Shown here piece by piece: positions 56,204 through 64,000 of a stretch of DNA of 64,000 nt (the first letter of the stretch is position 1; each line of letters opens with the position of its first letter). The DNA is taken from NCBI GenBank assembly GCA_039808025.1, contig JBDHSK010000003.1, positions 1-64,000 of the forward strand, written 5' to 3'. Both the position numbers and the translations under genes were made by a program. This DNA is from Sandaracinobacteroides sp039808025. Its GTDB lineage: Bacteria > Pseudomonadota > Alphaproteobacteria > Sphingomonadales > Sphingomonadaceae. The notes under the pieces were generated by a model that did no database searches, was not told the origin of the DNA, and saw only the letters and a list, made by a program, of their open reading frames with translations.

Positions 56204-56578
56204 TCAGAGGTTGCGCACTTCCTCGATCACTTCTTCCACCGGCCGCTCGTCGGCGACCAGTTCGTCCATCGCCTGGGTCATGCCGCGCATGATGCGCGCC
56301 ACATAGGCCTTGGTGGCGACGCCGCGTTCATAGGCACCTTCGGCATCAGGAACGAAATTCTCGACATCTTCGCGGCGCACCAGCTGGCGGGCGTCGAGAA
56401 GCCGTTCCACGGTGTCGAGCCGCTGACGCAGCACCGATACTTCGGCGGCCAGCGCCATGGTGGTCGAGGTCAGCAGGTCGAGCGCCTGATCGTCGAAATA
56501 TTCCGGGCGCTTGCCCTTGGCGCGCTTGGGGGCGCTGGCGATCCAGTCGATTCCGTCGTTGGTCTGGTCGGTGGTCAT
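56204..56578 (-). CDS. Small helical protein of unknown function
   Basis: 124 residues, not recognised. Starts MTTDQTNDGIDWIASAPKRAKGK. The middle (residues about 40-75) looks like a coiled coil (ALAAEVSVLRQRLDTVERLLDARQLV) and the end is acidic and helical (RPVEEVIEEVRNL). It overlaps the methyltransferase stop (ATGA) and closes a five-gene operon, so a partner or regulator of those enzymes is likely. Real coding is supported by the overlap and codon pattern. Confidence 0.7.
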   Translation of the reverse strand: MTTDQTNDGIDWIASAPKRAKGKRPEYFDDQALDLLTSTTMALAAEVSVLRQRLDTVERLLDARQLVRREDVENFVPDAEGAYERGVATKAYVARIMRGMTQAMDELVADERPVEEVIEEVRNL

Positions 56579-57774
56579 TGCGGTCTCCATGCGCCATAGG
56601 CGTTCCATACCGGCGCGCGGCCGTGATCCTCGCCGGCGGCGCCTTGCTCGGCCTTGGGGAAGATTTTCTCGTCGACGATGGCGACAACGCCGGTTTCAAA
56701 CTGCGATTCGCGCGGGAAGCCGGTGTCTTCCATGATCTTCGGAATATCGAGGTCGTGCATCACCGACCAGAACGGCTCGTTGTTGTTATAGGCGTCCCAG
56801 TCGCGGATGAACTGCTCGTAGAGCGGCATGTCTTCGGTGTATTGCGGCTGCTCGACATGCAGCATCAGCCCGCCCGGCGCCAGCACCCGATAGGCCTGCT
56901 TCAGGATCTTCGGCAGGGCGCTCGTTGACAGTTCGTGCAGGAACATGGTGGTCTGCACCCAGTCGAAATGCCCTTCGGGAAACCGAGACAGATCCTCGGC
57001 GTTCATCTGGATGAAGGTGAGGTTCTTCGCCCCCAGCGACTGGGCGCGGGCATGGGCATACCGCAGCGATGCGCCAGCGGTATCGATGGCGATCACCTCG
57101 GCATCAGGGAAGGCCAGCGCGATCGGAACCACATTGTGGCCGATGGTGCACCCCAGATCGAGGATGCGCCGGGGCTTCCAGCCGGGTTTCTGCTGCTTGG
57201 CCCATTCGGCAATGGCGACACCGCCGCCATCCGACAGGGCGCCGACCATGCCGGCCGTCGTTGCGAAAAAGCCGCTGTCGTAGTTGGCGCCGGTGGAAAT
57301 GTCGCCGGGGCGTTCCTCGCCATGATAGCTGCCGGGCATGCAGTGAATGTCGTTCACAGCCTGATAGCGCGGAATCTCGACGCTGGGGTCGAGCTGCAGG
57401 GTGGCGCGCCCCTCGTTGAACTGACGTGCCCTGGCGTCCAGCTCGTCGAGCTGGCGGAGCGCAATCTGCCGGCCGTTGTGCTGGCGCATTTCCATCGAGT
57501 TGCGCTTCATCGCCGACCAGAAGCGGTGCCACGGATCCTTGTTCATGGCGAGCCGCACTTCGGTGCGGGTTTCGGGCGGACGGCCATGTTCACGGATGAA
57601 GGCCGGAACCACCCGCTTGTCGTAGACGCGCTTGTTGCCGGCGCTCAGCCTCACGGCCAGATAATTGTTGAAGTTGGCAAGAAAATCATAGCGTGCCGCT
57701 TCATCGTGGCTGGCCTTGGGGAACACCCCGTGGCCCTGCACCGCCGTATAGGGCGGTGGAACCTTGTGCTTCAT
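56575..57774 (-). CDS. Class I SAM-dependent methyltransferase-like protein
   Basis: 399 residues. An N-terminal region of about 190 residues is unlike common methyltransferases, followed by a Rossmann methyltransferase domain with RRILDLGCTIGHNVVPIAL (motif I, usual GCGxG altered to GCTIG), AEVIAIDTAGASLRYA, IQMNAEDLSRFPEGHFDWVQTTMFLHEL and LAPGGLMLHVEQ. The acceptor is unknown. Its start overlaps the nitrilase-like stop by 4 bases. Confidence 0.78.
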   Translation of the reverse strand: MKHKVPPPYTAVQGHGVFPKASHDEAARYDFLANFNNYLAVRLSAGNKRVYDKRVVPAFIREHGRPPETRTEVRLAMNKDPWHRFWSAMKRNSMEMRQHNGRQIALRQLDELDARARQFNEGRATLQLDPSVEIPRYQAVNDIHCMPGSYHGEERPGDISTGANYDSGFFATTAGMVGALSDGGGVAIAEWAKQQKPGWKPRRILDLGCTIGHNVVPIALAFPDAEVIAIDTAGASLRYAHARAQSLGAKNLTFIQMNAEDLSRFPEGHFDWVQTTMFLHELSTSALPKILKQAYRVLAPGGLMLHVEQPQYTEDMPLYEQFIRDWDAYNNNEPFWSVMHDLDIPKIMEDTGFPRESQFETGVVAIVDEKIFPKAEQGAAGEDHGRAPVWNAYGAWRPQ

Positions 57775-58826
57775 ATCAGCCTCTCCTTGATCAGATGGGT
57801 GATGGTGGCTTCCTGAACCCTTTGGAAATGGTCGCGATCGGGAATGGTGATCCCGCCGTTGCTGATCAGGCTGTCGGCGGGTTGGATATGGCCGGCATAG
57901 GTGGCGGCAAACAGTTCGAGGCGCTGGCGGGCCAGCTGGTTCAGCATGCCGGGCTTGCGACGCTGTGCGCGCAGGGCTGCAAGGTCGATGTCAGCAAAGG
58001 CGGTGAAGGTTTCGCCGGCGTTCGATTCGGCAATCACCCGGCCCTTGAAATCGACCACCTGCGAATTGCCGTCGGCCGAAGCCAGCGGCATGGTGGTGCC
58101 CGCGATTCCGGCGGTGTTGGCAGAAACCACATAGGCGATGTTTTCGAACGCCCGGGCGCGGCGGGCGATCGCCTTGGGGGTGGCAAGCGGCGAGCCGATT
58201 TCCGACGACGAATGCACGAAGATTTCGGCGCCGCGCAGGGCGTGGGCGCGGGCGATTTCGGGGTAGAGGATTTCTTCCGAGGCGATGGCCGCCAGATTGC
58301 CGATTTCTGTGCGGGCCACCGGGAACACGCCGTCCAGCCCATAGATATCCAGATATTTCGACCACACGTCATGCGGCGTTGGCGCAAACATCGAGTTGAG
58401 CCGCCGGTAGCGCAGCACCACCTCGCCCGAGGGGGCGACCACGAAGCTGGTCTGGAAATAGAGGCCGGGAAAATGGCGGTCGCGTTCATAGGCGTTGCCG
58501 GCCAGAAAGAGGTTCTGCTGGGAAGCGACTGCGCCCAAAGCCTCATATTCGGGGCCGTCGATGTCGATGGCGGCCTTTTCGGCGAAATCAGCAATCGAGA
58601 TACGGCCAGGATAGCTGGTGAACAGATATTCCGGAAGCACCGCAAGCCGAACTTTCGAGCCCGTATATTGGGTGACGAAGATCGCCGAGGCGCGCAGCTT
58701 GCGGCCCATGTCGGCGATGGCGGCCAGCATCTGCGCCGAAGCGGCGGCACGGTCGGCGGCCTGTTCGACCGAGCGCGCCGCCAGTTGCAGGGCGATCGCC
58801 GCGTAGGAGGCGGGGGTGTCCGTCAT
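57771..58826 (-). CDS. Nitrilase-superfamily protein lacking catalytic Lys and Cys
   Basis: 351 residues. The carbon-nitrogen hydrolase fold is intact: AVLPEYLF keeps the Glu, LRYRRLNSMF has Arg where the Lys is expected, and AAIASEEILYPEIARAHALRGAEI has Ser where the Cys should be (codon TCG). The second-half fold marks (GLYFQTSFVVAPSGEVVLRY) are present. It is a pseudo-enzyme, a binding protein, or uses a different chemistry. Three bases after the FAD oxidase, 4-base overlap with the methyltransferase. Confidence 0.8.
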   Translation of the reverse strand: MTDTPASYAAIALQLAARSVEQAADRAAASAQMLAAIADMGRKLRASAIFVTQYTGSKVRLAVLPEYLFTSYPGRISIADFAEKAAIDIDGPEYEALGAVASQQNLFLAGNAYERDRHFPGLYFQTSFVVAPSGEVVLRYRRLNSMFAPTPHDVWSKYLDIYGLDGVFPVARTEIGNLAAIASEEILYPEIARAHALRGAEIFVHSSSEIGSPLATPKAIARRARAFENIAYVVSANTAGIAGTTMPLASADGNSQVVDFKGRVIAESNAGETFTAFADIDLAALRAQRRKPGMLNQLARQRLELFAATYAGHIQPADSLISNGGITIPDRDHFQRVQEATITHLIKERLI

Positions 58827-58829
58827 CGC

Positions 58830-60338
58830 CTAGAGCCCCAATACGCCGGGGTTCATGCGGTGCTGCGGGTCGACGGCGGTTTTCATCGCCTGCACCAGCT
58901 TCCAGCCATCAGCCCCCAGGCGTTGCTGCAGCGGGTAGGCGCGGCCGATCTGCATGTGCATGCCGCCCATCCGTCCGAAGATGGCGATGATCTCGGAGCG
59001 CAGCTGTTCGACCAGTGCGCGGGCCGGCGGGTTCACCGGGAAGCGGGTGAGCTTGGCGAGGTGCGCCGGTTCGACCGCGTTTTCGTGCAGCAGATCATAG
59101 GCATCGGGCCAGAAGAACACGGGTTCGATCAGGAAGCCGGTGCTGCCGACAGCAACGAACATATAGCCGGCGCCCACGTTCAGCCGCTCCATCTCGGGGG
59201 CGTTGGCAGCGTAAAGGGCGATGATCGACTGGATGGTTTCCAGCGCCCGCGAATGGTTGACGATGCCATGCACCGGCACCCAGCGCTCGCCCGATGGCCC
59301 CAGCATCGAGTTCACTGGCGGGAAGGGGTTGGCGCGCAGAATCTTGGGGATGGTGTTTTCCACCTCGCGCCCGCCATTGGCGGCAACGATGGCGCGGATG
59401 GCGGCAAGATCGGCATCGGCAGCGGCCTGGATGCGGCCTTCGCAGATGGTGTGGATCGAGAAGCGCGCATCATCGAGGAACGAGCGCCCGGCCGCCACCA
59501 CCCTGGCGCCTTCCTTCAGGCCCTTCCAGAAGCCGCCCTGCGCCTTCATCATCCCGACCAGTGCCTTGGCGTCGCTGGTGAGGCTGTCGCGTTTCATGCG
59601 CTGGGCCTGGAGGAAAGGGTCGAAGCCGAAGCATTCGCTGGCAAGGCGGCGGCGGGCGATTTCGCTGACCGAAGCGGCAAAGCCGGCCGGCGTTTCGAAG
59701 GCGAAGCTGCCATAGGCGAAGGCGGCGGCCTCGTACTCAAGCGGCAGGGTGACGCGCGCCTTGATGCCATAGGCCCCGCAATCGCTGGCGAACAGGCCGG
59801 TAAGATCGGGCCCGAACGGGCGAACGACCTTCGGCCCGGTGGTCAGAAGGGTGCCATCGGCCAGCACCACGTCGAACGATACGGCGCTTTGCGACATGGT
59901 GCCGCGATTGCCCCCCCAGAACAGCCCGTTCTGGCTGACTCCGCCGCCAACGGTCGCCTTGATGCCCGAAAGCGTGCCCCAGAGCGGGGTGCGCAGGCCA
60001 CGTGGATGCAGCGCCGCATAAAGATCGGCCCAGGTGCAGCCGGCCTCCACCGTGACCAGCATGTCGGCTTCGTTGATCGTCACCACACGGTTGAGGCCGC
60101 TCATGTCGATGGCGAGCGCCCCGTCCTCGTCGGGCAGATAGCCCGAGGTATAGCTCATGCCGCCGCCGCGGGCGACGACGGCCTGCCCGGCGGCATGGGC
60201 GCGGGCGACCGTCTCGCACAGTTGTTCTACGGTTTCCGGCCGGGCGATGACGGCGGGCGCATGGCCGCGGCTGAATACGTCCTGCCCGAACAGGGCGAGT
60301 TGGCTGGCAGCGGTAGTCGTGGGTGCAGGGTCAGGCAT
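58830..60338 (-). CDS. FAD-binding oxidoreductase (VAO/GlcD family)
   Basis: 502 residues. PCMH-type FAD domain: AVVARGGGMSYTSGYLPDEDG, VTVEAGCTWADLYAALHPRGLRTP, LSGIKATVGGGVSQNGLFWG and SDCGAYGIKARVTLPL; the C-terminal FAD-oxidase domain ends QHRMNPGVLGL. Family members oxidise alcohols, hydroxyacids or alkylphenols. Start 60338 overlaps the MFS stop by 8 bases. Confidence 0.85.
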   Translation of the reverse strand: MPDPAPTTTAASQLALFGQDVFSRGHAPAVIARPETVEQLCETVARAHAAGQAVVARGGGMSYTSGYLPDEDGALAIDMSGLNRVVTINEADMLVTVEAGCTWADLYAALHPRGLRTPLWGTLSGIKATVGGGVSQNGLFWGGNRGTMSQSAVSFDVVLADGTLLTTGPKVVRPFGPDLTGLFASDCGAYGIKARVTLPLEYEAAAFAYGSFAFETPAGFAASVSEIARRRLASECFGFDPFLQAQRMKRDSLTSDAKALVGMMKAQGGFWKGLKEGARVVAAGRSFLDDARFSIHTICEGRIQAAADADLAAIRAIVAANGGREVENTIPKILRANPFPPVNSMLGPSGERWVPVHGIVNHSRALETIQSIIALYAANAPEMERLNVGAGYMFVAVGSTGFLIEPVFFWPDAYDLLHENAVEPAHLAKLTRFPVNPPARALVEQLRSEIIAIFGRMGGMHMQIGRAYPLQQRLGADGWKLVQAMKTAVDPQHRMNPGVLGL

Positions 60339-61611
60339 GGTCGGGTTCCGGGAGAATGTCGGGTTGTGCGGGTTGCTGGGCCTCCAGTCGCGGGTAGCGG
60401 CCAAGGCTGAGGAGCAGCAGGCCACCGGCGAAGAACAGGATCATCGCCGTGGTGAGCGCCAGATCGTAATTGCCGGTGCGGTCACGCGCCAAGCCATAGA
60501 GGATGGGCGAGATGGCAGAGCCAATTCCGAACGGCAGGTAGAGCATGCCGTAGATCTGCCCGTAATTGGCCATTCCGAAATATTTGGCGGTGAGGAAGGC
60601 GATCACGTCGCTTTCGGCACCGGCGGCAAAGCCCAGCAGCAGCCCGCCGATCATCACCATGGCAAGCGACTGGCTGGTACCCATCAGCATCAGGCAGGCG
60701 GCAGCGGGCAGCAGCATGGCGGGGAAGGCGACACCGGGTGCCCAGAAGCGATCGAACGCCGCCCCGACGATCAGCCGCCCCGACAGGATGCCGATTGCCA
60801 CCACGCCAAGCACGCTTGCCGCCACTTCCGGGCCAAAGCCATGCATTCCGACGATCTGGGCAATGTGGATGTGGGCGCCGCCATAGGCGGTGGCGATGAT
60901 GAAGATCGCGATCCACAGAGTCCAGAAATGGCGGCCACGAAGTGCTGTCGCAAGCGAGACCCCGACCAGCGCGCCGCTGGCGTCGGCTACTCCGGCCGGG
61001 CGTTCCTCGGGGCGCGGTTCCCGAAACCACAGCAGGCCAAGCGGCAGGGCGATCAGCAACGGAAACAGGGCCGCCACGGGAAAGGCCGAGCGCCAGCCCC
61101 AGGCGGCGATCGCCCGCGTCACCACCTGCGGCACCACGAGGGCCGCCAGGCTAGTGCCCAGAAGCATGATGGCAAGGGCAAGGCCGCGGTGACGGTTGAA
61201 CCACATCGAGACCGCCCGGCTCCAGGTGACGGGAGTGGAGCCGATGCCGATGACGCCGATGACCGCCCAGATCGCCCACCAGGCATTGAGGGTGGGCGGG
61301 ATCAGCCATACGGCGGCAAAGGTGATGGCAAACGCCGCAACCGAGATGAGGGCGACCGGACGCACACCATGGCGGTCGGCCAGCCGCCCGACCGTGGGGG
61401 CAAGCAGAGCGGCGATCACTCCGAAAATGGTGATCGCGGCGCTGATTTCGGCAAAATCCCAGCCCAGTTCGGCATGAATGGGCCCCATCACCAGCGGAAC
61501 GACGTTGAAGGGAATGGGAGACGCGCCGCAGGCCACGCCGATCATGGCGGCCACCAGCGGTTTTGTGCCGCGACGGAATTCCGAAACCGGCTTGTCGGTG
61601 GCGGCTGTCAT
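60331..61611 (-). CDS. MFS transporter
   Basis: 426 residues. About 12 membrane helices; the loop motif GRLADRHGVRPVALI between helices 2 and 3 is the MFS signature, and the middle loop is short (REPRPEERPAGVAD). Likely an inner-membrane importer for the substrate of the operon, of the monocarboxylate type. Start 61611 (MTAATDKPVSEF) is chosen over a longer frame that would run through the operator at 61708. First gene of the operon MFS-FAD oxidase-nitrilase-like-methyltransferase-small protein. Confidence 0.88.
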   Translation of the reverse strand: MTAATDKPVSEFRRGTKPLVAAMIGVACGASPIPFNVVPLVMGPIHAELGWDFAEISAAITIFGVIAALLAPTVGRLADRHGVRPVALISVAAFAITFAAVWLIPPTLNAWWAIWAVIGVIGIGSTPVTWSRAVSMWFNRHRGLALAIMLLGTSLAALVVPQVVTRAIAAWGWRSAFPVAALFPLLIALPLGLLWFREPRPEERPAGVADASGALVGVSLATALRGRHFWTLWIAIFIIATAYGGAHIHIAQIVGMHGFGPEVAASVLGVVAIGILSGRLIVGAAFDRFWAPGVAFPAMLLPAAACLMLMGTSQSLAMVMIGGLLLGFAAGAESDVIAFLTAKYFGMANYGQIYGMLYLPFGIGSAISPILYGLARDRTGNYDLALTTAMILFFAGGLLLLSLGRYPRLEAQQPAQPDILPEPDHA

Positions 61612-61707
61612 CAGCAGGAATTCCGGCGCGTGGCAGGGGCTGGCGCTGCCGGCATAGATGTGCGCATGACTGATCCTCTCCCGCCTTGTGTCGGACTTGC
61701 GTCGGAT

Positions 61708-61719
61708 TTGTCCGGACAA
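61708..61719. promoter_or_regulatory. GntR-type operator, site 2
   Basis: Perfect palindrome TTGTCCGGACAA, 97 bases before the MFS start. Flanks equal those of site 1 at 45541. Confidence 0.7.
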
Positions 61720-61794
61720 GTTTCAGGCTTTTCTGTCAGTGTCAAGGGGCAGGTGCCAGGTGAGGGTGCGTAAAATTGTCTCTTGACGATTGAA

Positions 61795-61810
61795 ATTTGT
61801 CCGGACAAAT
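61795..61810. promoter_or_regulatory. GntR-type operator, site 3
   Basis: Perfect 16-base palindrome ATTTGTCCGGACAAAT, ending 8 bases before the CitE-like start codon. A protein bound here would block the ribosome site region and the start of transcription. Confidence 0.75.
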
Positions 61811-61818
61811 CAGGAGGC

Positions 61819-62667
61819 ATGACCCGAGTACCTGAAAGCGATGTCGCCGGGCGACTGACCAGCCTGTTGTTTGTGCCCGGATCGCGGCCGGAACGAATCG
61901 GCAAGGCGCTTGCCAGCGATGCCGATATCGTGTGCATCGATCTCGAGGATGCCGTCCCCGCCGAGGGCAAGGATGCAGCGCGGCAGGCGGCCATTGCCGC
62001 CATTGCCCCGCGCATCGCCATCCGCATCAACGGGGTGGCGACGCGCGCCGGCCTTGCCGATCTGCTGGCGCTGGCTGCGGCCCCCGCCCTGCCTGATCTG
62101 ATCTTCGTTCCGATGGTCGAATCACCCGAGGAGATCCGCATAGCGCGCGCAGTGCTGGGCGAAGGGGCGCGGTTCGTTCCGCTTGTTGAGACTCCGGCGG
62201 CGCTTGCTGCTGCAGCGGCCATTGCCGCGGCCCCGGGCGTTGCGGCGATGATGTTCGGCGGCGGTGATTTCTCGGCCAGTCTCGGGGTGGCGCTGGCGTG
62301 GGAGCCATTGCTGGTGGCGCGCGCGCAGTTCATTCTGGCGACGGCCGTCGCCGGGGTGCCGGCCATCGACGTGCCGTTCATCGCCATGGACGACGAGGCG
62401 GGCCTTGCCGAGGAATCGCGCAAGGCGCGGATGCTTGGCTTTCAGGCCAAGGCGGCCATTCACCCCGCCCAGCTGGCGGCGATTCATGCCGCCATGCGGC
62501 CCGGTGAAGCCGAGGTGGCGGAAGCGCGCGAGGCGCTGGCCGCCTATCAGGCGTCGGCGGGCGGTGCGGTGCGCTTTCGCGGGCGCATGCTGGAGGCCCC
62601 GGTTGTGAAACGTTACGCCGCCATCGTGGCGATGGCGGATAAGGGACAGGAGAAAAACAATGCGTGA
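61819..62667 (+). CDS. CitE/HpcH-type CoA-ester lyase
   Basis: 282 residues. SLLFVPGSRPERIGKAL, VCIDLEDAVP, RINGVATR and FVPMVESPEEI with MMFGGGDFSASLG are the family marks. Such lyases cut malyl-, methylmalyl- or citramalyl-CoA. AGGAGG (61812-61817) is only one base from ATG 61819, which is unusually close; TTG 61783 is an unlikely alternative. First gene of CitE-MaoC-acyl-CoA dehydrogenase. Confidence 0.87.
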   Translation: MTRVPESDVAGRLTSLLFVPGSRPERIGKALASDADIVCIDLEDAVPAEGKDAARQAAIAAIAPRIAIRINGVATRAGLADLLALAAAPALPDLIFVPMVESPEEIRIARAVLGEGARFVPLVETPAALAAAAAIAAAPGVAAMMFGGGDFSASLGVALAWEPLLVARAQFILATAVAGVPAIDVPFIAMDDEAGLAEESRKARMLGFQAKAAIHPAQLAAIHAAMRPGEAEVAEAREALAAYQASAGGAVRFRGRMLEAPVVKRYAAIVAMADKGQEKNNA

Positions 62668-63169
62668 AGGTGCAGTAGAAGTGGCCCCGGGCCGCTTCCG
62701 GGAATCGTTTGGCCGCTATTTCGAGGATTTCGTCGTCGGGCACATCTATGAGCACCGCCCGGGACGGACCATCACCGATACCGACAATGTGTGGTTCACG
62801 CTGCTGACCATGAACACCCACCCGGCGCATTTCGATTATGAATTTGCCAAGAAGACCGAGTTCGGCAAGCCGCTGGTGGCCTCGCCGCTGACGGTTGCCA
62901 TCATGGTGGGGATGAGCGTCAGCGATCTCAGCCAGAAGTCGGTCGCCAATCTCGGCTGGGATGAAATCAAGCTCACCCACCCGCTGTTTCCCGGCGACAC
63001 GCTGTATGCCGAATCGGAAGTGCTGGAAAAGCGCGAATCGTCGTCGCGTCCCGAACAGGGTATCGTCACGGTGCGCACCACCGGCAAGAACCAGAACGGC
63101 GATGTGGTGTGCACCTTCAAGCGCACCATGCTGATCTGGAAGCGCGGCTTCGGCAACACGGGTGACTGA
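62660..63169 (+). CDS. MaoC-family (R)-hydratase
   Basis: 169 residues. Hot-dog fold hydratase: YFEDFVVGHIYEHRPGRTITDTDNVWFTLLTMNTHPAHFD, then EFGKPLVASPLTVAIMVGMS and HPLFPGDTLYAESEVLEKRESSSRP. Related to mesaconyl-/itaconyl-CoA hydratases. Starts inside the CitE-like gene (8-base overlap), so the pair acts together, e.g. hydration followed by C-C cleavage. Confidence 0.88.
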   Translation: MREGAVEVAPGRFRESFGRYFEDFVVGHIYEHRPGRTITDTDNVWFTLLTMNTHPAHFDYEFAKKTEFGKPLVASPLTVAIMVGMSVSDLSQKSVANLGWDEIKLTHPLFPGDTLYAESEVLEKRESSSRPEQGIVTVRTTGKNQNGDVVCTFKRTMLIWKRGFGNTGD

Positions 63170-63171
63170 TA

Positions 63172-64000
63172 ATGGCAAGGATCACGCCTGAAGAAGAAGC
63201 CGCCCTTCTCGATTCCATCCAGAAATGGGTCGACAAGGAGGTGCGCCCGGTCGTCATGCAGCACGACCATGCCGACACCTGGCCCGCCGAACTGGTGGCG
63301 CAGATGACGGAAATGGGCCTGTTCGGCGCCACCATTGGCGAGGAATATGGCGGCCTTGGCCTTCCGGCCACCACCTATGCCAAGATCATCGCCTTGATGT
63401 CGTCGTACTGGATGGCGCTTACCGGCATCCTCAACTCGCACCTCATCATGGCAGCGGCGGTCGAACGCTTCGGAACCGACGAACAGAAGCGCGAATGGCT
63501 GCCGAAGTTCGCCAGCGGCGAGATTCGCGGCGGACTTGGCCTTACCGAGCCCAACGCCGGCACCGATCTTCAGGCGATCCGCACCGTGGCGGTGCGTGAC
63601 GGCGACGAGTATGTGGTGAACGGCACCAAGACGTGGATCACCAACGGCATCCACGGTTCCTGCTTTGCCCTGATGGTGAAGACCGACCCGCGGGCCGAGC
63701 CGCGCTACAAGGGCATGAGCATGCTCATCGCCCCCAAGGGGCCGGGCTTCACCGTTTCCAAGAAGTTCGACAAGCTGGGCTACAAGGCCATCGATTCGAC
63801 CGAGCTGGTGTTCGACAACTACCGGGTGCCGGCGAAGAACCTGATCGGCGGCGTGGAAGGGCAGGGCTTCTTTCAGGCGACCGGCGGGCTGGAGCTGGGC
63901 CGCATCAACGTGGCGGCACGCGGTGTCGGCCTGGCCGAGGGGGCGCTGCGGCTGGCAACGGAATATGCCCAGCTGCGACACACCATGGGCAAACCGATCT
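63172..64000 (+). CDS. Acyl-CoA dehydrogenase, N-terminal part (runs off the window)
   Basis: At least 276 residues; no stop before the right edge. It begins MARITPEEEAALLDSIQKWV and has FGATIGEEYGGLGLP, the flavin-binding LGLTEPNAGTDL, KTWITNGIHGSCFALMVKT and ELGRINVAARGVG. It oxidises an acyl-CoA to the enoyl-CoA that the MaoC hydratase could then use. Two bases after the MaoC stop. Confidence 0.9.
   Translation, partial: MARITPEEEAALLDSIQKWVDKEVRPVVMQHDHADTWPAELVAQMTEMGLFGATIGEEYGGLGLPATTYAKIIALMSSYWMALTGILNSHLIMAAAVERFGTDEQKREWLPKFASGEIRGGLGLTEPNAGTDLQAIRTVAVRDGDEYVVNGTKTWITNGIHGSCFALMVKTDPRAEPRYKGMSMLIAPKGPGFTVSKKFDKLGYKAIDSTELVFDNYRVPAKNLIGGVEGQGFFQATGGLELGRINVAARGVGLAEGALRLATEYAQLRHTMGKPI

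Noticed and set aside
57693..60410. 905-residue plus-strand reading frame
   Set aside because: Antisense to the nitrilase-like and FAD oxidase genes; long only because of high GC and codon bias.

Overview
The window is about 66% GC and dense with genes. It looks like a chromosomal segment of an alphaproteobacterium, most likely of the order Sphingomonadales. Supporting marks are four exported proteins ending in a PEPxxWA-CTERM sorting signal, three TonB-dependent receptors, a circularly permuted two-piece tmRNA gene, an alphaproteobacterial-type SspB, a split ATP synthase operon holding only F1 genes (atpHAGDC), and a riboflavin cluster whose RibB has a helix-turn-helix in front and a cysteine-less GTP cyclohydrolase II-like half behind. 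I saw no tRNA, rRNA, CRISPR array, insertion sequence or prophage.

The first half (about 1-31 kb) is mainly housekeeping. It opens with tandem PEP-CTERM paralogues and a glycosyltransferase. Then come the ssrA tmRNA (overlooked if only proteins are read), the ClpXP adaptor gene sspB and fumC. Next are a DUF885 metallopeptidase, an MBL hydrolase-lipoprotein-DUF4230 operon, a siderophore-type TonB receptor behind a Fur-like operator, the amidase AmiC, NadE and a ketoacid CoA-transferase (scoAB). These are followed by further PEP-CTERM genes, a PG-binding/TIGR02594-like protein, rluD-rpoH, a JAMM/cold-shock/ChpT-like operon, a 7 x 14 bp tandem repeat, atpHAGDC and ribE-ribB(X)-ribH.

The second half is catabolic. 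From 30.8 to 40 kb a D-glutamate / D-amino-acid module can be read: a TonB receptor on one side, and on the other strand dgcN-dgcA-LysR-D-aminoacylase-serine hydrolase. The receptor and dgcN share an almost identical promoter-proximal inverted repeat with equal leader lengths. From 40 to 51 kb the minus strand carries a TonB receptor, an amine oxidase, a carboxylesterase and a tightly overlapping leuC-leuD-HMGL-CaiB-alpha/beta hydrolase operon.

A GntR/HutC regulator separates that operon from a divergent one (52-56 kb) with an isochorismatase-fold amidase, two PuuE/imidase-type deacetylases and an aldehyde dehydrogenase. Next, on the minus strand, is an MFS transporter-FAD oxidase-nitrilase-like-methyltransferase-small protein operon. 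It diverges from CitE-MaoC-acyl-CoA dehydrogenase, which runs off the right edge. Two copies of the palindrome TTGTCCGGACAA lie between these divergent operons and a near-copy lies in front of the carboxylesterase, which suggests one regulator for both regions.

My best candidate for an undescribed system is the 42-64 kb island. The gene families would fit breakdown of a cyclic imide or similar N-containing ring into a branched dicarboxylate, its CoA activation, and cleavage to central metabolites. This is inference from families and layout only. The nitrilase-like protein of the island has lost the catalytic Cys and Lys and is itself unusual.
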